DNA of 64,000 nucleotides from JAPLJC01 sp963697965 (GTDB lineage: Bacteria > Desulfobacterota > Desulfobaccia > Desulfobaccales > 0-14-0-80-60-11), in the NCBI GenBank assembly GCA_963697965.1, contig OY969108.1, forward strand, positions 1,240,001 to 1,304,000, given 5' to 3'. Of this stretch, positions 43,200 to 52,610 are shown in pieces; the stretch's first letter is position 1, and each line of letters starts with the position of its first letter. A model generated the notes under the pieces. The model was not told the DNA's origin. It ran no database searches and saw only the letters and a list, made by a program, of their open reading frames with translations. The position numbers were made by a program, and so were the translations under genes.

Positions 43200-44240
43200 A
43201 TGAAAACTTTATATGTCGGGCCACTTGAGCAAGGGGGTACTTCCCTGCAACGGCTGCAGGCATTGAAGGAGTTGGGCCACTCTTTAACCTCGATTAATTC
43301 TGCCCCCAACTGGTTGACGCGACATAGGAGACCGCCCCTGTATTACCGGGTTCTTAACAAGATTAGCGGTTCCCCTGATTTTGCCCGGGCCAACAGGCAA
43401 ATCAGGCATTGGGTCCGCCGGGAAAAATTTGACCTGTTATGGGTGGATAAAGGGCTCACTATCTCTGCCAAGACGCTAATGGCGACCAAAAATATTCAGC
43501 CCTCCTGCGTTTCGATTTCTTACAATCCTGATGACATTATGAACCGCAGCACTGGATGGAAACGATATATTTCCTGCTTACCTTATTATGACTTCGTGAT
43601 TACGCCCAGAAAGTGCAATATTGATGACTTTCGAAAATTGGGGGCACAAAATATTCTCTGCATGAGATTCGCATATGACCCGCATACCCACCGTCCCATG
43701 GACTTACCTGCCGAAGAAAAGAAGAGGCTGGGCGGTCCGGTGGGGTTTATCGGCGGCTTTGAGGAGCAGCGGGCGAAATCTATCTCTTTCCTGGCGGAGC
43801 AGGGCATCCAGGTGGGGGTGTGGGGCGACGGTTGGGAAGAAAATTGTAAACTGAGTCATTCGAACTTACATATAAAAGGTCCATCCATTTATGGCGATGA
43901 CTATGCCAGGGCCATCTGCTCCTTTGATATTTGCTTAGGTTTTTTGAGGAAGAGAAATCGGGACCTGCAAACCACGAGAAGCTTCGAGATCCCGGCTTGC
44001 GGCGTCTTTATGCTGGCTGAGAGGACCAGCGAACATTTGGAGTTATTTGAAGAGGGGAAAGAGGCGGAATTTTTTGGGGACGATGAAGAGCTTCTGGAAA
44101 AGGTTAAATTCTATTCGGCTCATGAGTCGGAAAGAAAGCAGATTGCCCAGGCCGGCAGAGAAAGATGCCTCAGAAGCGGCTATAGCAATCATCAAAGGTT
44201 AAAGGAAATTCTGTCTTCAATCTCTGCTCACCAAGGTTAA
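43200..44240 (+). CDS. CgeB-type glycosyltransferase
   Basis: 346 residues, GT-B fold. It begins MKTLYVGPLEQGGTSLQRLQALKELGH and has the CgeB-like C-terminal block RDLQTTRSFEIPACGVFMLAERTSEHLELFEEGKEAEFF. The following GT9 gene begins 3 bases later, so the two are co-translated. Confidence 0.85.
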   Translation: MKTLYVGPLEQGGTSLQRLQALKELGHSLTSINSAPNWLTRHRRPPLYYRVLNKISGSPDFARANRQIRHWVRREKFDLLWVDKGLTISAKTLMATKNIQPSCVSISYNPDDIMNRSTGWKRYISCLPYYDFVITPRKCNIDDFRKLGAQNILCMRFAYDPHTHRPMDLPAEEKKRLGGPVGFIGGFEEQRAKSISFLAEQGIQVGVWGDGWEENCKLSHSNLHIKGPSIYGDDYARAICSFDICLGFLRKRNRDLQTTRSFEIPACGVFMLAERTSEHLELFEEGKEAEFFGDDEELLEKVKFYSAHESERKQIAQAGRERCLRSGYSNHQRLKEILSSISAHQG

Positions 44241-44243
44241 CCT

Positions 44244-45335
44244 TTGGATTCCAGGCAACCGCGACGAATCTTATTCTATCGCATCGGCCAGATAGGCGAT
44301 ACGGTGATTGCCTTGCCAGCCATCTGGGCTATCCGCCGATTTTTCCCCAAGGCCTTCATGGCGTTGCTTTATGATCAGCACACCGGGAGCAATTATCCCC
44401 AGGCATTAAGAACCTTACCGGAACGAGGATTATTCGATGAGTTCATTTCCTATGAGGCTAACCAGGACGGCGCTGCTCTTGCGAAAATTATAGGGGTTGT
44501 CCCGCAGATACGCCGCAGGCAGTTTGATACGTTAGTTTACCTGGCCCCTCGCTTTCGTAGCAAACGCCAGGTTTGGCGCGACCTGGTCTTTTTTCGCCTG
44601 GCTGGAATTACCAGGTTCATCGGGTGCCAGGGGATGACAACCTTTGAAAAACTCGCGGCAGAAAAACCCTTGCCTCACCTGGAACATGAGGCCGACCATC
44701 TCTTAAGCCGTCTCGGCCGGTCGGGAATTCCGGTGCCCCCGCCGGGCCAGGGTTGTATGGATTTGCTCTTGACTGAAGAAGAAAAGAAAGAGGCGAGAGC
44801 TTGGATTGCTGGCCATATTGGGCATAACGAATCAAGGATTCTGATTGGCATGGGGGTGGGTAGCAAGTTTCCGGAGAAGGTTTGGCCAAGAGAACGGTTT
44901 GCGCAACTAGGTCGCGATCTAATAGATCAATTAGCTGGGACGCCGGTCATTTTTGGAGGTCCTGAGGACCGGGAATTAGGGAATAGCTTGATAAATGAGT
45001 GGGGAGCCGGTGCCAATGCGGCGGGAGAGTTAACTGTTAGACAGGCGGCCGCGGCTTTGTCATTTTGCCGTCTCTATGTGGGGAATGACACCGGTCCCAT
45101 GCATCTGGCGGCCGCGGTGGGCACCCGCTGCGTCGGCATCTTTTCCGCAAGAGATTTCCCGGGCAGCTGGTATCCATATGGGCCCAACCATCTAGTCTTG
45201 CGGGCCCAAATTTCCTGTGAAGGCTGCAAGCTCATCGGTTGTCACAATGACATGGCTTGCCTCAAAATGATAAGCGTTGAGGATGTTGTAAAAGCATGTG
45301 TTAAGGCTTTAAACAATGAATTTTCTAATAAATAG
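44244..45335 (+). CDS. GT9-family glycosyltransferase (heptosyltransferase-like)
   Basis: 363 residues; TTG start at 44244, 3 bases after the previous stop. N-terminal ILFYRIGQIGDTVIALPAIWAIRRFFP and C-terminal YVGNDTGPMHLAAAVGTRCVGIFSARDFPGSWYP with a Cys-rich end (CEGCKLIGCHNDMACL) are typical of ADP-heptose:LPS transferases. In this context it may act on polymer or core assembly. Confidence 0.9.
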   Translation: MDSRQPRRILFYRIGQIGDTVIALPAIWAIRRFFPKAFMALLYDQHTGSNYPQALRTLPERGLFDEFISYEANQDGAALAKIIGVVPQIRRRQFDTLVYLAPRFRSKRQVWRDLVFFRLAGITRFIGCQGMTTFEKLAAEKPLPHLEHEADHLLSRLGRSGIPVPPPGQGCMDLLLTEEEKKEARAWIAGHIGHNESRILIGMGVGSKFPEKVWPRERFAQLGRDLIDQLAGTPVIFGGPEDRELGNSLINEWGAGANAAGELTVRQAAAALSFCRLYVGNDTGPMHLAAAVGTRCVGIFSARDFPGSWYPYGPNHLVLRAQISCEGCKLIGCHNDMACLKMISVEDVVKACVKALNNEFSNK

Positions 45336-45362
45336 GATAATTAAAGGTAAGTTATTAATAAA

Positions 45363-46559
45363 ATGAAAATTCTTTACGTTACTGGTTATTATACCCCGGC
45401 TTATGTCTATGGGGGTCCCGTTAAGAGCATATCATCAATGTGTGAGGCTCTATCGAGTCTCGGGGCGGACGTTACTGTCTTCACAACCAACGCCAATGGC
45501 AGGAAGCGGTTAGAGGTTCCCTTGGAACAGGAAATCCTAGTTGAAGGAGTTAAAGTTTATTATTACCCCATTGTTTCATTTCCCGCACGGAGTTATTTTT
45601 ATTCCCCGAAGCTGGCCCAAGTGTGCAAAAAAAAAATTGCTCAATACGATTTAGTGGTTTTGGAGACCTTTTATGCCCGTGCAATGGGAGCGGCGGCGGC
45701 AGCCTGCTTGCAGGCAAACGTCCCCTATGTAATCCCTCTGCGGGGACAACTTCTTCCCTGGGCTCTCAGGCAGAAGTCCTGGAAAAAAATACCTTATTTA
45801 ACCCTGGTGGGCCGGCGCTACCTTAATGGTGCAGCCGCCCTCCACTGTACGGATCCGGTTGAGGCCAACGCACTGGCAAACCTTGGAATTCGGTCTCCAA
45901 CTTTTCTCATCCCCAACGCTTTAGATGCTTCCCGGTTTGTTTCCTTGCCGGAACGCGGCTCTTTGAGAGAATCGTTGGGCATTCCTCGTGAGGCGGCCGT
46001 ATTGCTCTTTCTTGGGCGGCTGCACCGAATTAAACGTCCTGATATTGCAGTGGAAGCATTGGCGGCGGCACAGACCTTGGGGCGGGAGGTACACTTGATT
46101 ATTGCCGGCCCCGATGAGGAACAACTAGCACCAAGGCTGATGGCCCAGGGACGGCGACTAAGTTGCGAGGCGCGTCTACATATGGTTGGGATACTTCAGG
46201 GAGAAAAAATATTGCAGGCCCTGGCTGATGCTGACCTCTTACTAATGCCTTCGGCAATCCAAGAGAGTTTCGGAATGTCAGCGCTCGAGGCCTTGGCCGC
46301 CGGGATGCCGATTCTCACCTCCGAGGGGGTACCCGTCGGGCACTGGGCTGAGAAAGCCGGGGCGGGGTTGGTGGCGCCCTGCCGAAGCGAAAACTTTGCC
46401 CGGGCAACTCGTGATCTTTTATCACAACCGGCTCATTTGCAAAAGATGGGAGAGCAAGGCAGGCGGTTAGTAAAAGAACGCTTTGATCTTCAGGTGGTGG
46501 CCAGGCAAATGTTGGCGCAATTTCAGTCGGTTATCTCAACAGGAAAACCGTTACCATAA
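45363..46559 (+). CDS. GT4-family glycosyltransferase
   Basis: 398 residues. N-terminal MKILYVTGYYTPAYVYGGPVKSISSMCEALSSLGADV and donor motif PSAIQESFGMSALEALAAGMPILTSEGVP (E-x7-E) mark the GT4 family. 18 bases upstream of the carbamoyltransferase gene. Confidence 0.92.
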   Translation: MKILYVTGYYTPAYVYGGPVKSISSMCEALSSLGADVTVFTTNANGRKRLEVPLEQEILVEGVKVYYYPIVSFPARSYFYSPKLAQVCKKKIAQYDLVVLETFYARAMGAAAAACLQANVPYVIPLRGQLLPWALRQKSWKKIPYLTLVGRRYLNGAAALHCTDPVEANALANLGIRSPTFLIPNALDASRFVSLPERGSLRESLGIPREAAVLLFLGRLHRIKRPDIAVEALAAAQTLGREVHLIIAGPDEEQLAPRLMAQGRRLSCEARLHMVGILQGEKILQALADADLLLMPSAIQESFGMSALEALAAGMPILTSEGVPVGHWAEKAGAGLVAPCRSENFARATRDLLSQPAHLQKMGEQGRRLVKERFDLQVVARQMLAQFQSVISTGKPLP

Positions 46560-46577
46560 TAGCTAAGGACAACAAGA

Positions 46578-48329
46578 ATGTATCTTCTTGGAATCAACGC
46601 TTTCCATGGCGATTCTTCAGCCTGTCTAATTAAAGATGGCGAACTTATCGCAGCAGTAGAAGAAGAGAGATTCCGGCGCATTAAACATTGGGCTGGTTTT
46701 CCCAGCTTTTCCATCAAGTATTGTTTGGAGGCCGCCGGGGTCGGGATAACTGAAGTCGATTTTCTTGCCGTCAACCGGCGGCCCTGGGCCAACCTGCACC
46801 GCAAGGCCTGGTTTGCGTTGTCCCGGCGGCCCGGTTGGAAAACTATTTGGGAGCGGATGCAGGCGGCCAAAGAGCCGAGCAACGTGGCGAACTTGGTGGC
46901 GGCAGAGTTTCGTACCGGCAGCCTCAAGGCTCGCACCTATCTGGTGGAGCATCACCGGGCTCATCTGGCCTCGAGCTTCCTGGTTTCGCCTTTTGAGGAG
47001 GCTGCTTTATTATCCGTGGACGGGTTTGGAGATTTCGTCAGCACCATGGGGGGCCTGGGCGAAGGGAACCGGATTACTCCCAATATGCAGATATTTTTCC
47101 CTCATTCCCTGGGGTTATTCTATACCGCCATTACCCAATATCTAGGTTTTAAGAAGTATGGAGATGAATATAAAGTCATGGGACTGGCGGCCTTGGGGAA
47201 ACCGAAGTATTTGAGCATCATGCAGGATATAGTGCGGGACACCCCCGGAGGGTTTGAGCTTAATCTGCAATATTTCAACCATCACCGGCAAGAGCCTGCC
47301 TATGTCTGGAGTGGAGGCGAGCCTTCCTTTGAAGATGTTTATTCTCCAGGATTGGAAAAGGCCCTGGGACCGGGCAGGGCTTACACTGACCCCATCGCGG
47401 AAAAGCATGCAGACCTGGCCGCATCTTTGCAAGCCCGCTATGAGGAAGTGTTTTTCCGTCTATTGAATCGGCTTTATGAAAAGACTAAAACTACCAACCT
47501 CTGTCTGGCAGGAGGCTGCGCCCTAAACAGCGTAGCTAACGGAAAAATCTTTGAAAAAACCCCGTTTAGGGAAATTTATATCCAACCCGCGGCTTACGAT
47601 GGGGGGGGATCTTTAGGAGCAGCCTATTATGTTTATAATACTATTTTGGGACATGAGCGTCGCTTTGTGATGAAAAACTCATATTGGGGGCCGGCGTTTA
47701 CCCCGGCTGAAATTGAAGCAACCATAAGCCGCCGTCAAGATCAAATGGAAGCAGTCAATATCAGTCGGCTTGATGCTGAAAATGAATTGGTGCGGCAGAC
47801 GGCCCAACATATCGCAGACGGAAAAATTGTCGGTTGGTTTCAAGGGCGGGCGGAATGGGGGCCGAGGGCCTTGGGCAACCGCAGCATCGTGGTCGACCCG
47901 CGTCGTGCTGAGATGAAAGACATTCTCAATTCCCGGATTAAGCGCCGGGAGCCTTTTCGGCCTTTTGCCCCGACGATCCTGCTGGAGGCGACGGGAGAAT
48001 ATTTTGAGAAGGATTACCCCGACCCATTTATGGTTAAGGTATATCCAATCCGGCCGGAAAAACGGGAGATCATTCCGGCGGTCACCCATGTCGATGGCAC
48101 CGGCCGTCTTCAGACGGTAAGCGAGGAGGAGAACCCCCTTTACTATCGACTAATCAAGGCATTTGAAAGAATTACCGGTGTCCCGGTTGTGCTTAACACC
48201 TCATTCAATGAGAATGAGCCCATTGTTTGCAACCCGGAGGAGGCTCTGAGCTGCTTTTTACGTACCCGCATGGATGTCTTGGTCATGGGACCTTTCGTGC
48301 TGGAACGGGAAAGCCGGAAGATTGCTTAG
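46578..48329 (+). CDS. O-carbamoyltransferase (NodU/CmcH family)
   Basis: 583 residues. Transfers carbamoyl from carbamoyl phosphate to a hydroxyl through a carbamoyl-adenylate. The N-terminal Kae1-like domain has HHRAHLASSFLVSPFEEAALL, DGFGDFVSTMGG and LCLAGGCALNSVANGKI; the C-terminal domain has GRAEWGPRALGNRSIVVDPR and VVLNTSFNENEPIVC. Length is normal. Implies a carbamoylated sugar in the polysaccharide. Confidence 0.94.
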   Translation: MYLLGINAFHGDSSACLIKDGELIAAVEEERFRRIKHWAGFPSFSIKYCLEAAGVGITEVDFLAVNRRPWANLHRKAWFALSRRPGWKTIWERMQAAKEPSNVANLVAAEFRTGSLKARTYLVEHHRAHLASSFLVSPFEEAALLSVDGFGDFVSTMGGLGEGNRITPNMQIFFPHSLGLFYTAITQYLGFKKYGDEYKVMGLAALGKPKYLSIMQDIVRDTPGGFELNLQYFNHHRQEPAYVWSGGEPSFEDVYSPGLEKALGPGRAYTDPIAEKHADLAASLQARYEEVFFRLLNRLYEKTKTTNLCLAGGCALNSVANGKIFEKTPFREIYIQPAAYDGGGSLGAAYYVYNTILGHERRFVMKNSYWGPAFTPAEIEATISRRQDQMEAVNISRLDAENELVRQTAQHIADGKIVGWFQGRAEWGPRALGNRSIVVDPRRAEMKDILNSRIKRREPFRPFAPTILLEATGEYFEKDYPDPFMVKVYPIRPEKREIIPAVTHVDGTGRLQTVSEEENPLYYRLIKAFERITGVPVVLNTSFNENEPIVCNPEEALSCFLRTRMDVLVMGPFVLERESRKIA

Positions 48330-48341
48330 GCTGGAACATTG

Positions 48342-49247
48342 ATGAAGAAAGGTTTGGGCCTGGCAAAACTAATTGATATTCGGTCCTTGCCTGCCGGGGC
48401 ATGGGAAGAAGTTGAATGTATTATCTGCGGAAAACAGACGGAAACCACCCTGGTGTGGCCGGACCGCGAACGGGGCGACATCGTGCGCTGCCACCGCTGT
48501 GACCTTGTTTACCGCAGCCCCAGGCGGCGAGAAGATGATCAAATCAAGCACTTCGAGGAAGATTGGACCGAGGCCCTGCCTGCTTTCCAACTGGAAGACT
48601 ACCGGTCCGAAAATTTAAGGCGCCTGGTTGACTGGATTCTTACATGGCATCCCTCACCGGGGGCGATTCTGGATATAGGCTCGAGCTATGGGACCTTGTT
48701 AGAACAATTTCCCAGGTCCTGGCGCCTTTCCGGAATTGAACCTTCTCATGCCGCCTGCCAAATAGCGCGGGAGCGCCTGCCCAAGGCCTCTATTATTAAC
48801 GCCTCCCTGGGAGAGGCCACGTTGGCGGATGAGTCTTTTGATGTCATCACCATGGTGGACGCCATTTATTATCTGCACCAGCCTATACGCGACCTGGGGC
48901 GTCTCAGGGATTTACTCAAGCCGGGCGGCCTGGTAATGGTGGAGGCCCCGAACTTTGCCAATCGGGGACGGGTATATCGCTGGATAGGGCATCATTTTGA
49001 TGATACCTGGATGTATTTTTATACCCCGGCAACTCTGGAGAAAATTCTCAATAAAGCGGGAATGCACGTGGGGGCCAGGCTTGATTTGCCCGGTCACCAG
49101 ATAGGCAGCCCCAACCTCTGGCCCAGATTGCTAACCAGAACGGAATTCGTGGTCTTAAAGGCGCTTAGAAAATTATCGGGGAATAGGGTTGACCTGGGGC
49201 CACATTTTGTGCTGGTCGCAAGGCCTAATAAAAGCAACAAAGAATAA
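48342..49247 (+). CDS. SAM-dependent methyltransferase with N-terminal zinc-ribbon-like Cys
   Basis: 301 residues. It starts with a four-Cys segment (CIICGKQTETTLVW then RCHRCDLVYRSP), as in C-methyltransferase-like sugar enzymes, then motif I ILDIGSSYGTLLEQFP and DVITMVDAIYYLHQPIRDLGRL. The stop abuts the next start without gap. Likely modifies a nucleotide sugar or lipid-linked sugar. Confidence 0.87.
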   Translation: MKKGLGLAKLIDIRSLPAGAWEEVECIICGKQTETTLVWPDRERGDIVRCHRCDLVYRSPRRREDDQIKHFEEDWTEALPAFQLEDYRSENLRRLVDWILTWHPSPGAILDIGSSYGTLLEQFPRSWRLSGIEPSHAACQIARERLPKASIINASLGEATLADESFDVITMVDAIYYLHQPIRDLGRLRDLLKPGGLVMVEAPNFANRGRVYRWIGHHFDDTWMYFYTPATLEKILNKAGMHVGARLDLPGHQIGSPNLWPRLLTRTEFVVLKALRKLSGNRVDLGPHFVLVARPNKSNKE

Positions 49248-50477
49248 ATGATGCGGATTCTGGTGGTAACCTTATTATATATGCCAGATGGCGGGCCCAG
49301 TGCTCCGCTCTATGGCATGCTTTGCGAAGAGCTGGCCCAAAGGGGCCACCAAGTATCGGTTATTGCCGCAGTGCCTCACTACCTTAGCGGGACAGTGCCT
49401 TCTCAGTTTCGAGGAAAATGGATTCAACCTTCTTATGAGCATGGGGTCCGCGTAATTCGGATTAGGGTCCCCTCGGTGCAACGCGCCGATTTGAAAAAAC
49501 GAGCTGTGCAATTTCTCGGTTTTCAACTGGGCGCCATGTTGGCGGGTTTAAGGCAGGACTATGATGTGCTGCTGATTAGCAACCCGGCGCTGGAAGTGTG
49601 GCTGCCGTTCATTTTGCTTTCGGTGCTGCGATGCAAGCCGGCGGTTTTTTCCGTCCATGATGTTTATCCTGATGTCGGCGTCAGCCTGGGGATATTTCGC
49701 AGTAAGTTAATAGTGTCCGTGGTCGGTTATCTGGAACGATTTTGTTTAGATCGATCAAGCAAGGTCCGGATCTTGTCAGAATCCTTTATCAAGCCACTGC
49801 GTTCTCTTGGGGTTACTGACGATAAAATGGAGTTGGTGTATGACTGGGTTGACACCGACCTCATTAAACCCTTGCCTAAAGACAACAATTTTGCCAGAGA
49901 GCATCAATTAGTTAATCATTTTGTCGTCCTCTATGCGGGAAATATCGGTCTTTCGCAAGGGCTGGAGCAGGTCTTGGCGGTGGCTGAGTTACTGCAGGAT
50001 CAGGAAGAGATAAAATTTGTCTTGGTGGGGGACGGGGCTGGCCGCGCGCCCCTGATGACGGAAGCCAGCCGGCTAAATCTTGGCAATGTTCGATTCCTGC
50101 CTTTTCAACCCCGGAACCGCTTACCCGAAGTTCTCGCTACCGCCGACGTCTCTCTGGTTACTTTAAAAAAGGGAGTTGGAGCCGCTTCCCTGCCTTCTAA
50201 AAGCTTCTCAATTTTGGCCAGCGGGCGGCCTATATTGGCCAGCGTGGATGAAGGCAGCGATACCTGGAACTTGGTTAAAAGATCGCAGGCAGGTATCTGT
50301 GTGCCGCCGGAAGATCCTGGGGCAATTGCAAGAGCAATTCTTGAGTTAAAGAACGATGAGCGCTTGCGAAATAATTTTGGGAAAAAAGGGCGAGATTATG
50401 CCTTGCAATACCATTCGCCGCAAGCCGCGGCAGTAAAGTTTGAGCAGTTGTTGCTGGCGGCCCTGGCAAGTCATTGA
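49248..50477 (+). CDS. GT4-family glycosyltransferase (WbuB/WcaI-like)
   Basis: 409 residues. It begins ILVVTLLYMPDGGPSAPLYGMLCEELAQRGHQV, with VFSVHDVYPDVGVSLG in the N-domain and VTLKKGVGAASLPSKSFSILASGRPILASV in the donor site, the pattern of WbuB-type aminosugar transferases. Starts immediately after the upstream stop. Confidence 0.9.
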   Translation: MMRILVVTLLYMPDGGPSAPLYGMLCEELAQRGHQVSVIAAVPHYLSGTVPSQFRGKWIQPSYEHGVRVIRIRVPSVQRADLKKRAVQFLGFQLGAMLAGLRQDYDVLLISNPALEVWLPFILLSVLRCKPAVFSVHDVYPDVGVSLGIFRSKLIVSVVGYLERFCLDRSSKVRILSESFIKPLRSLGVTDDKMELVYDWVDTDLIKPLPKDNNFAREHQLVNHFVVLYAGNIGLSQGLEQVLAVAELLQDQEEIKFVLVGDGAGRAPLMTEASRLNLGNVRFLPFQPRNRLPEVLATADVSLVTLKKGVGAASLPSKSFSILASGRPILASVDEGSDTWNLVKRSQAGICVPPEDPGAIARAILELKNDERLRNNFGKKGRDYALQYHSPQAAAVKFEQLLLAALASH

Positions 50478-50555
50478 TCCAATGGCATTTTTAACCCCTG
50501 ATGAATTATTGCGGTTAATTAACGAAATCATTTAAAGAAGGGAAAGGAGGGGTTT

Positions 50556-51518
50556 ATGGTTAAAGACGCCTTGGTGTGCGGGGCAGGGGGATTCATCGGC
50601 AGTCATTTGGTCAAGCGTCTAAAAGAAGAAGGCTTTTGGGTGCGGGGGGTTGACTTGAAGTACCCGGAATTCGCTGCCACTGCGGCAGATGATTTTGTGA
50701 TCGGGGATTTGCGGGACCCGCAGGTTTGCAGATATGCAGTGGATCGGCCCTTCACGGAGATTTACCAATTGGCCGCGGATATGGGCGGCGCGGGCTTCGT
50801 CTTTACGGGCGAGAATGACGCGGACATTATGCACAATTCGGGCCTCATTAATCTCAACATGTTGGAAGCCTGCCATAGACGTAACGTCAAGCGCATCTTT
50901 TATTCCTCATCCGCTTGTATTTACCCGGAATATAATCAGAAAGATCCGGACAGGCCCAACTGTGCTGAAGACAGCGCCTACCCCGCACAGCCGGACAGTG
51001 AATACGGCTGGGAGAAACTGTTCAGCGAGCGTTTGTACCTGGCCTTCCAGCGGAATTACGGCATGGAGGTGCGAATCGCCAGATATCATAATATCTTTGG
51101 GCCCGAAGGCACCTGGCGAGGCGGACGGGAAAAAGCCCCGGCCGCCTTATGCCGCAAGGTTGCCGAAGCGCGGGATGGCGGCGAGATCGAAATCTGGGGG
51201 GACGGGAAACAGACCCGGTCCTTCCTTTATATCGATGAATGCCTGGAGGGAACCATCAGGCTAACGCGCTCGGATTTTATCGGTCCGGTCAACATCGGTT
51301 CGGAGGAAATGGTTACCATCAATCAATTGGCTGATATGGTAATGGAGATCGCCGGCAAGAAATTGACCAAGAAGCATATAGCCGGGCCACTAGGGGTCCG
51401 GGGGAGGAATTCGGATAATCGTCTTATTTATGAGAAGCTAAAATGGAAGCCAATGCAACCTTTAGAAGTTGGAATGAGCATTAGCTATGCCTGGATTGAA
51501 GGCCAGGTCAAGAAATGA
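50556..51518 (+). CDS. GDP-mannose 3,5-epimerase-like SDR
   Basis: 320 residues, extended SDR. Motifs: GAGGFIGSHLVKRL (NAD binding), AADMGGAGFV, YSSSACIYPEY, YGWEKL (catalytic Tyr and Lys), RYHNIFGPEGTWRGGREKAP, GDGKQTRSFLYIDEC, and VNIGSEEMVTINQLADMV. These blocks closely follow plant GDP-mannose 3,5-epimerase, which makes GDP-L-galactose and GDP-L-gulose. ATG behind GAAAGGAGG. Suggests an L-hexose building block. Confidence 0.85.
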   Translation: MVKDALVCGAGGFIGSHLVKRLKEEGFWVRGVDLKYPEFAATAADDFVIGDLRDPQVCRYAVDRPFTEIYQLAADMGGAGFVFTGENDADIMHNSGLINLNMLEACHRRNVKRIFYSSSACIYPEYNQKDPDRPNCAEDSAYPAQPDSEYGWEKLFSERLYLAFQRNYGMEVRIARYHNIFGPEGTWRGGREKAPAALCRKVAEARDGGEIEIWGDGKQTRSFLYIDECLEGTIRLTRSDFIGPVNIGSEEMVTINQLADMVMEIAGKKLTKKHIAGPLGVRGRNSDNRLIYEKLKWKPMQPLEVGMSISYAWIEGQVKK

Positions 51519-51644
51519 AGAGTTAGGTTCATTGCCCCAATGGATGAAGATGGGGACACCGCAAGATTGGCTTTTAATCAGGTTGGGTAGCCCGTGCCGA
51601 GGGTGACAAAACTTTGATTAACAAAATGAAATGAATACCTCCCC

Positions 51645-52610
51645 ATGAACGCCGAAATTTTTGCCGAATGGTTCCGGCGGCAGGGTTATCAAGTGGCCCG
51701 CACCGAGAGCAGCTACTGGGTGAACCTGGGCAAACGGGTATATCAGGCCTTCCCCTACCACTGGCTCATTCAGCCTGAAGAAGCAGAGCTGCAGGAGTTC
51801 ATCCAATCCCAACAGGCCCTGGCTCTCAGGTATTCCACACTGTTAGGGGCGCCGGTGGGCTGTCTTAGTTATCATGCAACCTATGACAAGCCTTCTTACG
51901 ACCTGGATAACCTGGGTAAATGGGCAAGAAAGAATGTCCGCCGCGGTTTGAAAAATTGTGAGATTGAAGAGATTTCCTTCTCCAGGCTTGCCAGGGAAGG
52001 GTGGCAACTTCAGGTAGATACCCTTGATCGGCAAGGCCGCAGAGTTCCCATGTCAGCCAGCCGCTGGGAGCGTCTCTGTTTATCGATGGTTGACCTGAGT
52101 GGTTTCAAAGCGTGGGGAGCGATTGTCCAGGGGCAGTTGGCTGCCTCTGTCGTTACCTTCCGGATGGATGATTGCGGATACATGCTCTATCAGCAATTCC
52201 TTCGACGCTATACTCAGGACCATGTGAATAATGCCCTGAGTTTCTCGGTGACTAAATGGCTAATGGAGCAGAAACCTATCCACAGTATTCTTTACGGGCT
52301 GCACTCACTGGATGCGCCGGCATCGGTCGACGAATTCAAATTCCGGATGGGCTATGTTGCTAAGCCGGTGCGCCAGCGAGTCGTTTTTCATCCGTGGATC
52401 AAACCGTGTATCAACCGCGTGAGCCATGCCCTGGTCCGGACTCTGCTGCAGCTGACTCCTGGCAACCCGACTTTGGCCAAGGCGGAAGGGATGATGCGGT
52501 TCTACCTGGAAGGTCTGCGTCCCCTGGAAGATCAGAACTGCCCGGATATCTTGAGCAAATTAGACTGGAAGACCATATCTGGAAGCGCAGGGCCAGGAGA
52601 AGGAACTTAA
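51645..52610 (+). CDS. FemAB/GNAT-like acyltransferase
   Basis: 321 residues. The arrangement WARKNVRRGLKNCEIEEISF, a central acceptor region, AWGAIVQGQLAASVVTFRMDD and DHVNNALSFSVTKWLM resembles the BioF2-like/FemAB acetyltransferase group often found in exopolysaccharide loci. No signal peptide. Could acylate an amino sugar made by a DegT enzyme. Convergent with the aminotransferase downstream (stops adjacent at 52610/52611). Confidence 0.7.
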   Translation: MNAEIFAEWFRRQGYQVARTESSYWVNLGKRVYQAFPYHWLIQPEEAELQEFIQSQQALALRYSTLLGAPVGCLSYHATYDKPSYDLDNLGKWARKNVRRGLKNCEIEEISFSRLAREGWQLQVDTLDRQGRRVPMSASRWERLCLSMVDLSGFKAWGAIVQGQLAASVVTFRMDDCGYMLYQQFLRRYTQDHVNNALSFSVTKWLMEQKPIHSILYGLHSLDAPASVDEFKFRMGYVAKPVRQRVVFHPWIKPCINRVSHALVRTLLQLTPGNPTLAKAEGMMRFYLEGLRPLEDQNCPDILSKLDWKTISGSAGPGEGT

